DNA from: Butyricimonas paravirosa
GTDB taxonomy: Bacteria; Bacteroidota; Bacteroidia; Bacteroidales; Marinifilaceae
Length of the DNA stretch: 64,000 bases
Assembly: GCF_032878955.1 (NCBI RefSeq)
Contig: NZ_CP043839.1
Coordinates: forward strand, 3,224,001-3,288,000
Reading direction: 5' to 3'
The position numbers and the translations under genes are program-made. Shown piece after piece: positions 8,496 to 17,358 of this stretch (positions within the stretch are counted from its first letter, which is position 1; each line of letters starts with the position of its first letter). The notes beneath the pieces were generated by a model, which searched no databases, had not been told where the DNA came from, and worked only from the letters and a program-made list of their open reading frames with translations.

Positions 8496-9995
8496 ATGAA
8501 TAGAATAAAATATATATGGGGTATATTGATCGTTTTATGTTGTTTGCAAGCATGCTATGATGATAATTCTAAATTGGCAGATCAGCCTATTATAGAGGTA
8601 AATATTTTACCTACAGCAAAAGATTCGATCAATATTTATTTCAATAACACGCTGGAAATTAAGGCTGATATTGAAAGTGAGACAGATGCATTAACCTATC
8701 AATGGGATATGGGACTTTATGCCGAAGATCCAAAAACTGGGGAATCTACAACGGTTTTTAAAAACATTTCTCAAGAAAAAGATTTGAGTTACGTTGTTCG
8801 AGAGTTGGGGCATTACCACTTACGGCAGATAGTGACAAGTGAGGATGGAAGTACAATTAAATATTATCATGTTTTTGTTAATTCTCAGTTTGAGGAAGGT
8901 TTTACAATCCTAGAGCGTCGTCCCGATGGAAAAGGTGGTATTTCTTTCTTGAAAACGTTAACTCCGGAAGAGATAGAGGCAGGAATGGAACCATCATTCA
9001 TGCAGAATGCTTTTGCGTATGCGAATGGAGGTAAAGAATTATATCTAGATCCAGTGGATATAGATAAAGTGGGGAATTATTTATACATTTTGCATGGGGA
9101 AAGTCAGAAATTAGTGCAGATAGACGCTAAAACTTTTGAAGAAATATATGAATATGATTTCAAATTCTATCAACTGGATTTTGTTCCAACCACGATGATG
9201 ACTTGTGATTACCGTTATTGTACAGAGTTTACTGTAACTTCTAAAAATGGAGGGGTTGCAATGGTACAAGTGCAACAACAAGCGATTTTCCCATTCCCGG
9301 GACTTCCACAAGGTACAGTTTACACGGATGGGTATGATCGTCCTAGTTATTTTAGTAGTTCAACAGAGGTCTTTATTAGTAAAGATCGGGATGCTGTATG
9401 TTGGAGTGGTGCTAATGGTTATGATCCATTCTTTTCATTTCAAAATTGTTTCGATTATTTTAAAGGAAAGTATGTATTGAAGATTTTCCAGAATGAGAAA
9501 AGTGATGGTAATGATGTTTTTGTTGTGTATCGTGATGGTGGCCAGACTAAAGTTGTTGGTATTCATTCTGCTATGTTAAATTTATCCACGGGAAAAGGAT
9601 TATGGGTCTTATTTGAACGTCCTGTAAGAGAAGGAATTATTACAGAAGAATCGCAAATTCTACCTAATGATTACTATACTTGTGCATTTGTATCTCATAA
9701 AAATGAAGTGTATAAATGGTTCTATACTCAATTAGATTTGGACGCAATGCCATTCATCAAGTTACCTGAAGGAGAGGAAATTCGTTGTTTGAATCATTAT
9801 CAAAAAAGTCGTAATGATTCAAATTATCAAGATTATTCTGTGCAAAAAGAAATTTATATAGCTTCATATAATCCGAATCGAGAAGGGGAATTCAAGGGAT
9901 CGTTATGGGTTTATAATGCGGATACAGGAAAACTGATAAATAAATATGAAGGGATTTCTTATGAACCTGTTGATATGTTCTACAAGATTAAATAG
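8496..9995 (+). CDS. PKD-like family lipoprotein (cassette 1)
   Basis: A 499-residue lipoprotein whose signal peptide ends in LCCLQAC. The N-terminal part looks like a PKD-type beta-sandwich (TYQWDMGLYAEDP, then VVRELGHYHLRQIVTSEDG). The C-terminal two thirds contain beta-rich repeats around LYILHGESQKLVQIDAKTFE and LWVYNADTGKLINKYEG, suggestive of a propeller-like fold. Members of this Bacteroidetes family usually follow DUF4843 genes in SusCD loci, as here and in cassette 3. Probable surface-exposed accessory binding protein; no catalytic motif seen. Confidence 0.82.
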   Translation: MNRIKYIWGILIVLCCLQACYDDNSKLADQPIIEVNILPTAKDSINIYFNNTLEIKADIESETDALTYQWDMGLYAEDPKTGESTTVFKNISQEKDLSYVVRELGHYHLRQIVTSEDGSTIKYYHVFVNSQFEEGFTILERRPDGKGGISFLKTLTPEEIEAGMEPSFMQNAFAYANGGKELYLDPVDIDKVGNYLYILHGESQKLVQIDAKTFEEIYEYDFKFYQLDFVPTTMMTCDYRYCTEFTVTSKNGGVAMVQVQQQAIFPFPGLPQGTVYTDGYDRPSYFSSSTEVFISKDRDAVCWSGANGYDPFFSFQNCFDYFKGKYVLKIFQNEKSDGNDVFVVYRDGGQTKVVGIHSAMLNLSTGKGLWVLFERPVREGIITEESQILPNDYYTCAFVSHKNEVYKWFYTQLDLDAMPFIKLPEGEEIRCLNHYQKSRNDSNYQDYSVQKEIYIASYNPNREGEFKGSLWVYNADTGKLINKYEGISYEPVDMFYKIK

Positions 9996-10004
9996 AAATT
10001 AATA

Positions 10005-12074
10005 ATGAAGATTATGAAACGATATATTGTAAATCTAGTGTTTTATAGCATCGTGTCGCTTTGGATATTTTCATCTTGCGAGGATTATGACTTCAAGGAT
10101 ATTCCTGATCCGGTGATTCCGGAAGATATGACCCCGGGTTTGAAGTTATCACGGGATGAGATTATGATCGATGCAATGGGAAATGCCCAGGGATTCGAGC
10201 TACGTTCCATTGGTGGCGGGTGGAGCATTGAGCCGATCGAGGAAACCAATTGGATTTTTGATTATGAACCGAAATCCGGAGACGAGGGTAATGCTGTTGT
10301 CGGGATTACTTTGAGGGTAAACGAGGGGATGCAGGAACGTTACACGAGAATGATTGTTCGCCAGGAGAATACCGGCGTGACCGACACCGTGTTCGTTGGT
10401 CAGTACACGTATGAATCCAAATATACTCGCAGAAGTGATAGTTTGGCATTACTTGTTCTTCACGAATCACTTAATGGAGAAGGATGGCGTAACCCGTGGA
10501 ATCCTAGAAAACCGATGACAGAGTGGTCCGGAGTTACCTTAGAAGAGATAAATGGAGAATTGCGAGTGACAGCGTTGCTATTGTCTGACTTCAGTTTGTC
10601 TGGTAACCTGCCTAATGAAGTGGGTAATTTACGGGAATTGACCTCTCTGCGGATTACCGGGAAAGTTTACAAATGTCCGAATAGCTTGATTAACTTGAGG
10701 AAGTTGGAATCCTTGAACGTGAACTTCTCGGATGGGACGGAGTGGTTCTTGCCGAATGATATGTCTTCCATGCTTTCATTAAAGGAATTCAAGCCGGGAC
10801 AATTGAAAATCCCGATGGAATCTTTTGCGGCATTCTATACTTTGCCTGCGCTGGAATCCTTGTCGTTATCAACGATATACCTGATCGGGGACTTGCCGGA
10901 AGGAATATCCAAGTTGAAACACTTGAAATCGTTAGATCTTGCAGGAACGAATATTTATAGTTTACCGAATGATATTGGGGAGTTAGCGGAGAATTTAACA
11001 ACATTGAATTTACGTGGATGTCAGGCTTTGGCCTCTTTGGGTGAGAATATCGGGAAATTAGTGAATTTGAAAACTTTGATCTTATCCGGTTGTAAAGTGT
11101 TGAAAGAACTTCCCGAAGGTTTTGGAAACTTGATCCAGTTGACGGCATTAGATTTATCTGATTGTGAGAGGTTGGAGCGTTTGTCAAGTGATATAGGAAA
11201 TTTGCAAGTAAGCACTTTGACTTTAAGAGGATGTAAGCTACTGAAAGTCGTCCCGGAAAGTTTTGGTAAACTGGATAAACTGACGAAATTGAATTTTTAC
11301 GATTGTGCTGCTTTGGAATCATTACCCGAGAGCATTGGTAACCTGACAAAAGTAACAGAAATAGATTTAAGTCAATGTACGGCTCTGACTTCTCTTCCGG
11401 CTAGCTTGGGACAGTTGACTGGTCTGAAGAAATTGACCATGCCGAGAACTGGTTTAACGACACTACCCGCCGCAATTTCTTCTTTGTCCGCCTTGGAAGA
11501 GCTGGATGTTACCGGGAAAGAGGGTACGCCGGGAATCCGTGGAGTTGCAGCCGATGTCTTCTCTGGTTTGACGAAATTGAAAAAATTGAATGCAAGTAAC
11601 AATTCATTCTCGGGTGATCTTTCTTGGCTGAAAGACCTATCGGCATTGCAGACATTGAGATTGGATGGTAACCAATTATCCGGGCAGCTTGATTTGAGCC
11701 AGTTCAGTCCGAATTTGACCGATGTCTATCTTTCAAATAATAAGTTAGAAGGTAACTTGAACGGGATTTCAACTCTGACGAAGGTTCGGAACCTGTACTT
11801 GGAACACAACTTGTTATCAGGTGAATTACCTGCCGAATTAGGAAATTGTTCGACCTTGAGTTATTTCTATTTAAGTAATAATAATATTACCGGAACAATT
11901 CCTGTAGAGGTGGCCAAAATGAACTTGGGTTACAGTGGATTGAAGCTGAATGGGAACAGGATGTCAGGAGAAATTCCGGCAGAAGTATTATCATCAGCTG
12001 TGTGGAAGAAGTTATATCCGGAAACGAATATCTATCCTCAACAAGAGGGATATGGATTCTCGAATGTAAAATAA
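10005..12074 (+). CDS. Leucine-rich-repeat surface lipoprotein with BACON-like N-terminal domain
   Basis: A 689-residue lipoprotein (lipobox IFSSC). After the lipid anchor, about residues 45-140 resemble a BACON/Ig-like domain (GLKLSRDEIMIDAMGNAQGFELRS, ending TVFVGQYTYESK). A linker (DSLALLVLHESLNGEGWRNPWNP) leads into about 20 leucine-rich repeats. The central repeats read like plant resistance-type LRRs (NLRGCQALASLGENIGKL, LSGCKVLKELPEGFGNL). The last ones have the LSGELPAELGN / ITGTIPVEV form of plant receptor kinases. The curved LRR surface probably binds protein or peptide ligands. It ends cassette 1 before a terminator-like hairpin. Confidence 0.88.
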   Translation: MKIMKRYIVNLVFYSIVSLWIFSSCEDYDFKDIPDPVIPEDMTPGLKLSRDEIMIDAMGNAQGFELRSIGGGWSIEPIEETNWIFDYEPKSGDEGNAVVGITLRVNEGMQERYTRMIVRQENTGVTDTVFVGQYTYESKYTRRSDSLALLVLHESLNGEGWRNPWNPRKPMTEWSGVTLEEINGELRVTALLLSDFSLSGNLPNEVGNLRELTSLRITGKVYKCPNSLINLRKLESLNVNFSDGTEWFLPNDMSSMLSLKEFKPGQLKIPMESFAAFYTLPALESLSLSTIYLIGDLPEGISKLKHLKSLDLAGTNIYSLPNDIGELAENLTTLNLRGCQALASLGENIGKLVNLKTLILSGCKVLKELPEGFGNLIQLTALDLSDCERLERLSSDIGNLQVSTLTLRGCKLLKVVPESFGKLDKLTKLNFYDCAALESLPESIGNLTKVTEIDLSQCTALTSLPASLGQLTGLKKLTMPRTGLTTLPAAISSLSALEELDVTGKEGTPGIRGVAADVFSGLTKLKKLNASNNSFSGDLSWLKDLSALQTLRLDGNQLSGQLDLSQFSPNLTDVYLSNNKLEGNLNGISTLTKVRNLYLEHNLLSGELPAELGNCSTLSYFYLSNNNITGTIPVEVAKMNLGYSGLKLNGNRMSGEIPAEVLSSAVWKKLYPETNIYPQQEGYGFSNVK

Positions 12075-12091
12075 TATAGTGTGTTGTTTTT

Positions 12092-12123
12092 ATCAAGGGG
12101 CTTTTTTAAGCCCTCTTGATTTA
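12092..12123 (+). terminator. Terminator-like hairpin after the LRR gene
   Basis: ATCAAG-GGGCTT pairs with AAGCCC-T-CTTGAT across a TTTT loop (stem 12092-12103 / 12108-12120, one bulge). Only a short T-rich tail follows, so termination may be partial. Confidence 0.6.
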
Positions 12124-12148
12124 TAAACTTGCTCTTCGGGGGGGGGGG
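12124..12148 (+). promoter_or_regulatory. Promoter-like box abutting an 11-G homopolymer tract
   Basis: TAAACTTG at 12124-12131 differs from TAnnTTTG by one base. Six bases later is an uninterrupted run of eleven G (12138-12148), at or just after the expected transcription start and 22 bases before the ATG at 12171. Long G tracts are classic sites of slipped-strand length variation. A four-codon frame MKIA (12160-12174) ends in a TGA overlapping the ATG at 12171. Confidence 0.45.
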
Positions 12149-12170
12149 ATAATCATATAATGAAAATAGC

Positions 12171-13262
12171 ATGAAGAAAATAATTATTGTCGGGTTATTT
12201 TTACTTGTTCTGTTCGGCTGCAAGCAAACTACAGTCCAGATTGCGGGAGAAGTTGAAAAGCAATGGAAAAGTGATAGCGTGGAAGTCACGCTTCCTAATG
12301 CCCGACGAAGAGAACGGTTGATGGTTGCTTCGATTCAGAAAGATGGGACTTTTCATCTTTCGGGTAATATTGCACCGGGTAAGCTTGTGTTTGTCAATTT
12401 CTCGAAAGATTATGTCCGGATACCGGTATATATTGAGCAAAAGCATTATACGCTTGTTGAGTCTGGGGATAAGTATTACCTTCTTTCCGAAGAATCGTCA
12501 TTGCAAAATCGATACGTGGAATTCCTGAAAGAACTCGATAAATTGAATCAGGATTACGAGAAGGAGTGTCAGGGTTACGATACCATCACGGACATTCATC
12601 AGAAAGCCACCCGTTCGGAAATGCTGGATCAAAAGTTCACGAGAAAGAATGAGCTTGTGTTAGAAGGTATTCGTGAATTTGCCGGAACGGAAATTGCACA
12701 AAACCTGATACACGAAATCCTTTTTTATTGTGAGGTTGATTTTAAATTTTTTACTCAAGCAATCGAAGCTTTGGGAGATAGCATTCCGAATAGCGGGATG
12801 AAGACGAGGATTTTTGATGCTTACAATAAGTTGAAAGCAAAACAATTGATCGGACAAGCTCCGGATTTTGAATTACCGGACGTAGAAGGGCAGAAGATCC
12901 GATTGGCTGATTTCCGGGGGAAACATGTGCTTTTGGATTTTTGGGCATCTTGGTGCGCTCCTTGTCGAAAAAAGAACAAGGAATTGAACCAACAGTATCC
13001 GGAATTACGGGATGCGGGATTAGAAGTAATTTCTGTTTCTCTGGATAGTAAAAAGGCTCCTTGGCTACAGGCATTGAAGGAAGACCGGGTAGCGTGGGTG
13101 CAGTTGATTGACGAGACTGGTTTTGAACAGAGTGAAGTGCGGAAGGCTTACAAGGTGGAACAAGTTCCCACGGTTTATCTGATAGGTCCGGACGGGAATA
13201 TCTTGTTGAAGAATCCGGGGGTTGAAGAGATACATGAAATCATAAGACAGAAGAGATCATGA
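12171..13262 (+). CDS. TlpA-like thioredoxin-fold lipoprotein with DUF4369-like N-terminal domain
   Basis: A 363-residue lipoprotein with lipobox LFGC at Cys17. Residues about 20-110 are a beta-rich domain of the DUF4369 type (VQIAGEVEKQWKSDSVEVTLPNAR), followed by a helical linker. A redoxin/thioredoxin domain begins near residue 225 (APDFELPDVEGQKIRLADFRGKHVLLDFWASWCAPCRK) with active-site Cys262 and Cys265. The cis-proline loop is EQVPTVYLIG. It should reduce or exchange disulfides in the envelope, possibly on imported peptides. Its stop overlaps the start of the amidohydrolase gene (ATGA), so the two are translationally coupled. Confidence 0.9.
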   Translation: MKKIIIVGLFLLVLFGCKQTTVQIAGEVEKQWKSDSVEVTLPNARRRERLMVASIQKDGTFHLSGNIAPGKLVFVNFSKDYVRIPVYIEQKHYTLVESGDKYYLLSEESSLQNRYVEFLKELDKLNQDYEKECQGYDTITDIHQKATRSEMLDQKFTRKNELVLEGIREFAGTEIAQNLIHEILFYCEVDFKFFTQAIEALGDSIPNSGMKTRIFDAYNKLKAKQLIGQAPDFELPDVEGQKIRLADFRGKHVLLDFWASWCAPCRKKNKELNQQYPELRDAGLEVISVSLDSKKAPWLQALKEDRVAWVQLIDETGFEQSEVRKAYKVEQVPTVYLIGPDGNILLKNPGVEEIHEIIRQKRS

Positions 13263-14503
13263 GATTAATAGGTTGTGTTATAATATCTCTCCTGTGTTGT
13301 TTCCATGGAAATGCGCAGGAGAAGGCGATCATCCTGAAGAATGTGAATGTCGTGGATGTCGTGGAAGGAAGCATCCGCAAGGGACAGGATGTCGTGATAA
13401 AAAAGGGAATAATTCAAGCGGTTGGTAAAGGTGCCGGGACTGGCGTTTCTGGAGAGGTGAAAGATCTGACGGGAATGTACGTGATGCCGGGATTGATCGA
13501 TGCACACGTGCATATCGCGAATGACCCGAAGGAATCACAGGCGGATCGGGCGAAGCATTTAGAATATTTCTTACGCCACGGGGTAACCTCTATCCGGGAT
13601 GCGGCGGGAGATGCCCGGGTATTGCGAGAATTGAAGGAGGGAGTACAACAGGGGAAATACTTGGGGCCGGACATCTATTATGCGGCCTTCATGGCCGGAC
13701 CGGCTTATTTTGAAGGGAATGACCGGGAGAAAAGTATGGTGGAAGGCTGGCCTGAACCTTATGCTCCTTGGATGCAGTGTATTCGTCCTGATTCCGATTT
13801 GGATAAGGCGATGGAGGATGCGAAAGAATGGGGATGCACGGGAGTAAAGATTTATGGCGGGTTTGACCGGGAAACATTGTTACCGGTCGTTCGGAAAGCC
13901 AAGGAACACGGGTTACAGGTATGGGGACATGCCACGCTTTTCCCCGCCAAACCGTGGGATGTTGCGGATGCCGGGGTACAGGTGATCTCTCATGCTTATA
14001 TGTTGGAGTGGGAAGGGGTATCGGAAGAGTTGAGCGGGAATATCTTTGAGAATTACGAGAAATTTTACGACAAGATTGATCATAATAAAATATCGGTAGA
14101 ACGGTTTCTACAAACCGTAAAATCAAAAGGACTTATTTTTGATCCTACTCTTTTCTTGTGTATGGAAAATAAGATGGATTGGTCTGCTCGTTTTGTGGGA
14201 AGGGCAAACCAGATCGGTGTGAAAATCTGTGCGGGTACCGATTACATCAATGATTTAAACCGTCCCTTTCCTTTTATTTTCGACGAACTTGACTTGTACG
14301 TAGAGAAATGTGGTTTTTATCCAATGGAGGCGATTTTCACGGTGACAAAAGTTGCAGCCGAGGCATTGGGAGTAGCCGATAAAGTGGGTTCCGTAGAAAT
14401 CGAGAAACAAGCTGATTTGTTAGTCCTCCCCGGTAACCCGTATGATGATATTAAGGAGTTGCGGAAAATTCGGATGATAATCAAACGCGGACAGATTTTG
14501 TGA
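13259..14503 (+). CDS. Secreted amidohydrolase (imidazolonepropionase/prolidase-like, metal dependent)
   Basis: The 414-residue enzyme has a signal peptide (cut near HGNAQ) and the amidohydrolase TIM-barrel signature. Metal ligands visible are His83 and His85 (DAHVH), Lys197 in VKIYGG as the probable carboxylated bridge, His224 (WGHAT), His245 (ISHAY) and Asp328 (AGTDY). This set matches the binuclear subclass that includes Xaa-Pro or Xaa-Lys/Arg dipeptidases and organophosphatase-like enzymes. The likely substrate is a small amide, dipeptide or lactam in the periplasm. The 4-base overlap with the TlpA-like gene makes a two-gene unit after cassette 1. Confidence 0.9.
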   Translation: MRLIGCVIISLLCCFHGNAQEKAIILKNVNVVDVVEGSIRKGQDVVIKKGIIQAVGKGAGTGVSGEVKDLTGMYVMPGLIDAHVHIANDPKESQADRAKHLEYFLRHGVTSIRDAAGDARVLRELKEGVQQGKYLGPDIYYAAFMAGPAYFEGNDREKSMVEGWPEPYAPWMQCIRPDSDLDKAMEDAKEWGCTGVKIYGGFDRETLLPVVRKAKEHGLQVWGHATLFPAKPWDVADAGVQVISHAYMLEWEGVSEELSGNIFENYEKFYDKIDHNKISVERFLQTVKSKGLIFDPTLFLCMENKMDWSARFVGRANQIGVKICAGTDYINDLNRPFPFIFDELDLYVEKCGFYPMEAIFTVTKVAAEALGVADKVGSVEIEKQADLLVLPGNPYDDIKELRKIRMIIKRGQIL

Positions 14504-14516
14504 TATGGAAATAAGA

Positions 14517-16835
14517 CTATGAAAAAGTTGAGTTTTGAAACTCAACTTTTTTATTTCTTTTCTTTCCTTTTTTCTCGTTTCTTCTTGCTGGAGCATCTCC
14601 TCGCCTTCCCCGTCGGAGTTTACGTTCCGGGCGCTGGCGGCTGCCACTGGCTTTGGGAGGAACCACTTTTGCCGGGGCGGCAGTTGTGGTACTCGTACTT
14701 TCCACGAGAGCGAAATCCAGTTGACGGGCAACCAGATTAGCTTTTGCTACTTTCACGAGTACCTGATCACCTAGTTGGTACACTTTTCGGTGGTGACGCC
14801 CCACGATGCAGTAGTTTTCTTCGTCGAACTCGTAATAGTCTCCTTCCAGCTCGTTGATAGAAACAAGTCCTTCGCATTTGGTGTCATTCAGTTCCACGTA
14901 GAAACCCCATTGCGTTACACCGGAGATCGTTCCTATGAAATTCTCGCCCAGTTTGTCGCTCATGAACTCGACTTGCTTATACTTGATGGAAGCTCTCTCT
15001 GCATTGGCGGCGATTTGTTCCATGTCGGAGCAATGTTTACACATCTCCTCGTACTTCTCGGCATTGGCAGAGCGTCCGCCGTCAAGGTAACGTTGCAGTA
15101 AGCGGTGGGTCATCACGTCCGGGTACCGACGGATCGGTGACGTGAAGTGCGAATAGTAGTCGAAAGCCAGTCCGTAGTGTCCCACGTTCACCGTCGAGTA
15201 GACGGCTTTTGCCATCGTGCGAATAGCCAGCGTTTCGATCATGTTTTGTTCCGGGCGGTCCTGCACGTCTTCCATCAATTTGTTCATGGAAGAGGAGATT
15301 TGGCGAGGAGTACCTGTCCGGATGCGATAACCGAACTTGGCGATAAAGCGGCCGAAATCTTCCAGTTTCTCGGTGTTCGGTTGTTCGTGAATACGATACA
15401 CGAATGTTTTGGCTTTTTGGTCTTCCTTGACTTTTCCGATTCTTTCCGCAACCTTTTTGTTGGCGAGAAGCATAAATTCTTCGATCAGTTTGTTGGCCTC
15501 TTTCGAGCGTTTGAAATACACGCCCGTGGGTTTCCCGTTCTCGTCAATATCGAAACGAACCTCGATCCGGTCAAAAGCGATGGCACCGTTCTGGAAACGG
15601 GCGGCCCGTAATTTCTGTGCCAGATCGTTAAGGGTTAATATCTCTTCTTTATAGTCACCCTCGCCGCCCTCGATCATGGCTTGGGCTTCCTCGTAAGTGA
15701 AACGGCGGTTTGACTTGATGATAGTCCGTCCGAACCATTGTTTCACTACCTCGGCTTTATCGTTCAACTCGAAAACCGCCGAGAAACAAAGTTTCTCCTC
15801 GTCGGGACGCAGCGAACACAACCCGTTGGACAGGTGTTCCGGTAGCATCGGGATCGTGCGGTCCACGAGATACACGGATGTTGCACGGGAGTAAGCTTCC
15901 TTGTCCAGCACCGAATCCGGGGTTACGTAGAAACTGACATCCGCGATATGCACGCCGACCTCGTAATTCCCGTTTTTCATTTTTTGGAGCGAGAGGGCAT
16001 CGTCAAAGTCCTTGGCGTCTTTCGGGTCGATCGTGAACGTCGTGACTTCCCGGAAGTCTCTCCGGTTCTTGATCTCCTCTGCCGGGATGGCATCCTTTAT
16101 TCTCTTTGCGGCTTTTTCCACGTTTGTCGGGAATTGCACGGGCAGTTCGTATTCCGCCATGATGGCATTCATTTCCGTGTCGTTATCTCCCGGTGTTCCG
16201 AGAACTTCCAGCACTTTACCCACGGGGTTCTTCTGGTTCTCCGGCCACTCGGTGATCTTGACGATGGCTTTTTCTCCATCCTTGGCCCCGTTCAAGTCGT
16301 TCAAGGGGATAAATATATCGTAGGGTAACTGTTTGCCCGTGGGAACGAGAAAGGCGTATTGTTTGGAGCATTGTATGATGCCCACGAATGTCTCTTTCTT
16401 GCGTTCGAGGATTTCCACCACTTCCCCTTCGGGGCGTCTTTTGGAACTCCGGGCGTAGAGCAACACTTTTACCTTGTCGCCGTTTAAGGCGTGGTTCAAG
16501 CCAACCTGGGGGATGAAAACGTCTTCCTGGCAATCATCCGAGATCAAGTAGGCGGTACCTTTGGCCGTCAAGTCAATAATTCCGGTAACGTAAATGGTAT
16601 TTACCTTGAATTTGAATACCCCGGTTGATTCTTCCGTGAGCATATTGTCATTTTTCATCTCGTAAAGAACGGTCATGATCAATTGCTTGGCATTCATGTT
16701 CTTGATGCCTAGTCTTTGGGCTAGTTGCTTGTAATTGAAGTTTTGATCGGGGTTACCGGAAAATATATCGTATAATAATCGGTGTAATTCTTTTTTACCG
16801 ATGTCTCTCTTGCTTTTTTTCTCTTTCTTTGGCAT
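14517..16835 (-). CDS. rnr: Ribonuclease R
   Basis: The 772-residue 3'-5' exoribonuclease degrades structured RNA. An N-terminal winged-helix region (about 10-75) is followed by cold-shock domains (about 80-210). The RNB catalytic domain carries the signature TIDPKDAKDFDDA with Asp270, Asp276, Asp278 and Asp279 as metal ligands. A C-terminal S1 domain (about 635-720, GTISGVTQWGFYVEL) leads into a strongly basic tail rich in RR and KK. The last codons encode the bidirectional terminator. The gene appears monocistronic. A 523-base non-coding stretch with unusual repeats lies upstream. Confidence 0.97.
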   Translation of the reverse strand: MPKKEKKSKRDIGKKELHRLLYDIFSGNPDQNFNYKQLAQRLGIKNMNAKQLIMTVLYEMKNDNMLTEESTGVFKFKVNTIYVTGIIDLTAKGTAYLISDDCQEDVFIPQVGLNHALNGDKVKVLLYARSSKRRPEGEVVEILERKKETFVGIIQCSKQYAFLVPTGKQLPYDIFIPLNDLNGAKDGEKAIVKITEWPENQKNPVGKVLEVLGTPGDNDTEMNAIMAEYELPVQFPTNVEKAAKRIKDAIPAEEIKNRRDFREVTTFTIDPKDAKDFDDALSLQKMKNGNYEVGVHIADVSFYVTPDSVLDKEAYSRATSVYLVDRTIPMLPEHLSNGLCSLRPDEEKLCFSAVFELNDKAEVVKQWFGRTIIKSNRRFTYEEAQAMIEGGEGDYKEEILTLNDLAQKLRAARFQNGAIAFDRIEVRFDIDENGKPTGVYFKRSKEANKLIEEFMLLANKKVAERIGKVKEDQKAKTFVYRIHEQPNTEKLEDFGRFIAKFGYRIRTGTPRQISSSMNKLMEDVQDRPEQNMIETLAIRTMAKAVYSTVNVGHYGLAFDYYSHFTSPIRRYPDVMTHRLLQRYLDGGRSANAEKYEEMCKHCSDMEQIAANAERASIKYKQVEFMSDKLGENFIGTISGVTQWGFYVELNDTKCEGLVSINELEGDYYEFDEENYCIVGRHHRKVYQLGDQVLVKVAKANLVARQLDFALVESTSTTTAAPAKVVPPKASGSRQRPERKLRRGRRGDAPARRNEKKGKKRNKKVEFQNSTFS
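14522..14551. terminator. Shared hairpin between the amidohydrolase gene and rnr, inside the 3' end of rnr
   Basis: AAAAAGTTGAGTTT (14522-14535) is perfectly complementary to 14538-14551, giving a 13-bp usable stem with A-tracts and T-tracts on both sides. It works as an intrinsic terminator in both directions. It lies within the last codons of rnr, whose stop is at 14517-14519. Confidence 0.75.
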
Positions 16836-17118
16836 AATCTAAATCGTAAAATATCGGGTATGGGCGATAAAAGAACGCCTGTCCCTCTTAAATAAAGTTA
16901 CTAATGTACTGTTTTATTTTCGTATTTTTATATATAAAGTTTCAAAATCTCCGTTTTTCTTTCTTGAGAGATGTTTAGACAACTTGAATTGCTTGTCGGG
17001 GAGAATGTTTTAGCTTTCTTCCAAATAATCGTTTTTGATGTTGTTAGTTGTATGATTTTTAAGTGGTTATTTATGCCCTTGTTAATAACGATTTGTGAAA
17101 TTATACATGAGCAATAGC

Positions 17119-17239
17119 TGATCACTTTCGTGTAAAGCGCTATTAGAACGCTATTAAAACGCTATTAAAGCGCTATATTAAATAGCGTTTTAATAGAATT
17201 TTAATAGTGTGATTATAATTTTTTATCCGGAAGTGATCA
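17119..17239. repeat. 11-bp repeat array inside nested inverted repeats
   Basis: Four consecutive 11-base units start at 17138, 17149, 17160 and 17171 (CGCTATTAGAA, CGCTATTAAAA, CGCTATTAAAG, CGCTATATTAA). Two inverted units follow at 17181-17191 and 17192-17202. A perfect 16-bp inverted repeat joins 17151-17166 to 17181-17196 across a 14-base spacer. The block is flanked by TGATCACTT (17119-17127) and its complement AAGTGATCA (17231-17239), and AAGTGATC recurs directly at 17242. The 11-base period would put the units on one face of the helix, as in multi-site protein binding. Confidence 0.75.
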
Positions 17240-17316
17240 TCAAGTGATCTATTATACTTGATGTAATGATTATGAAATAAGGGACTTAAAAGGTTTGTCG
17301 TGGGGAGAACGACTCG

Positions 17317-17357
17317 ATGGGTACCCGTTTTGTATTTACGGGATACCCATTTTTTTT
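17317..17357 (+). terminator. Plus-strand intrinsic terminator with no assigned gene
   Basis: ATGGGTACCCGT (17317-17328) pairs with ACGGGATACCCAT (17338-17350) with one bulge and a 9-base loop, followed by seven T. On the minus strand there is no U-run after the stem, so it does not look like the terminator of the AraC gene. Confidence 0.6.
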
Positions 17358-17358
17358 A

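Larger units (their letters stand above)
16836..17358. other. 523-base non-coding stretch between rnr and the AraC gene
   Basis: I see no convincing gene here. The first 260 bases are AT-rich and may hold the rnr promoter. The second half holds the 11-bp repeat array with nested inverted repeats (17119-17239) and a plus-strand terminator (17317-17357). Both flanking genes are on the minus strand, so the plus-strand terminator has no assigned gene. Confidence 0.7.

Noticed and set aside
14775..16328. Long open frames on the plus strand opposite rnr
   Set aside because: They are the antisense shadow of the RNase R gene and have no family features.
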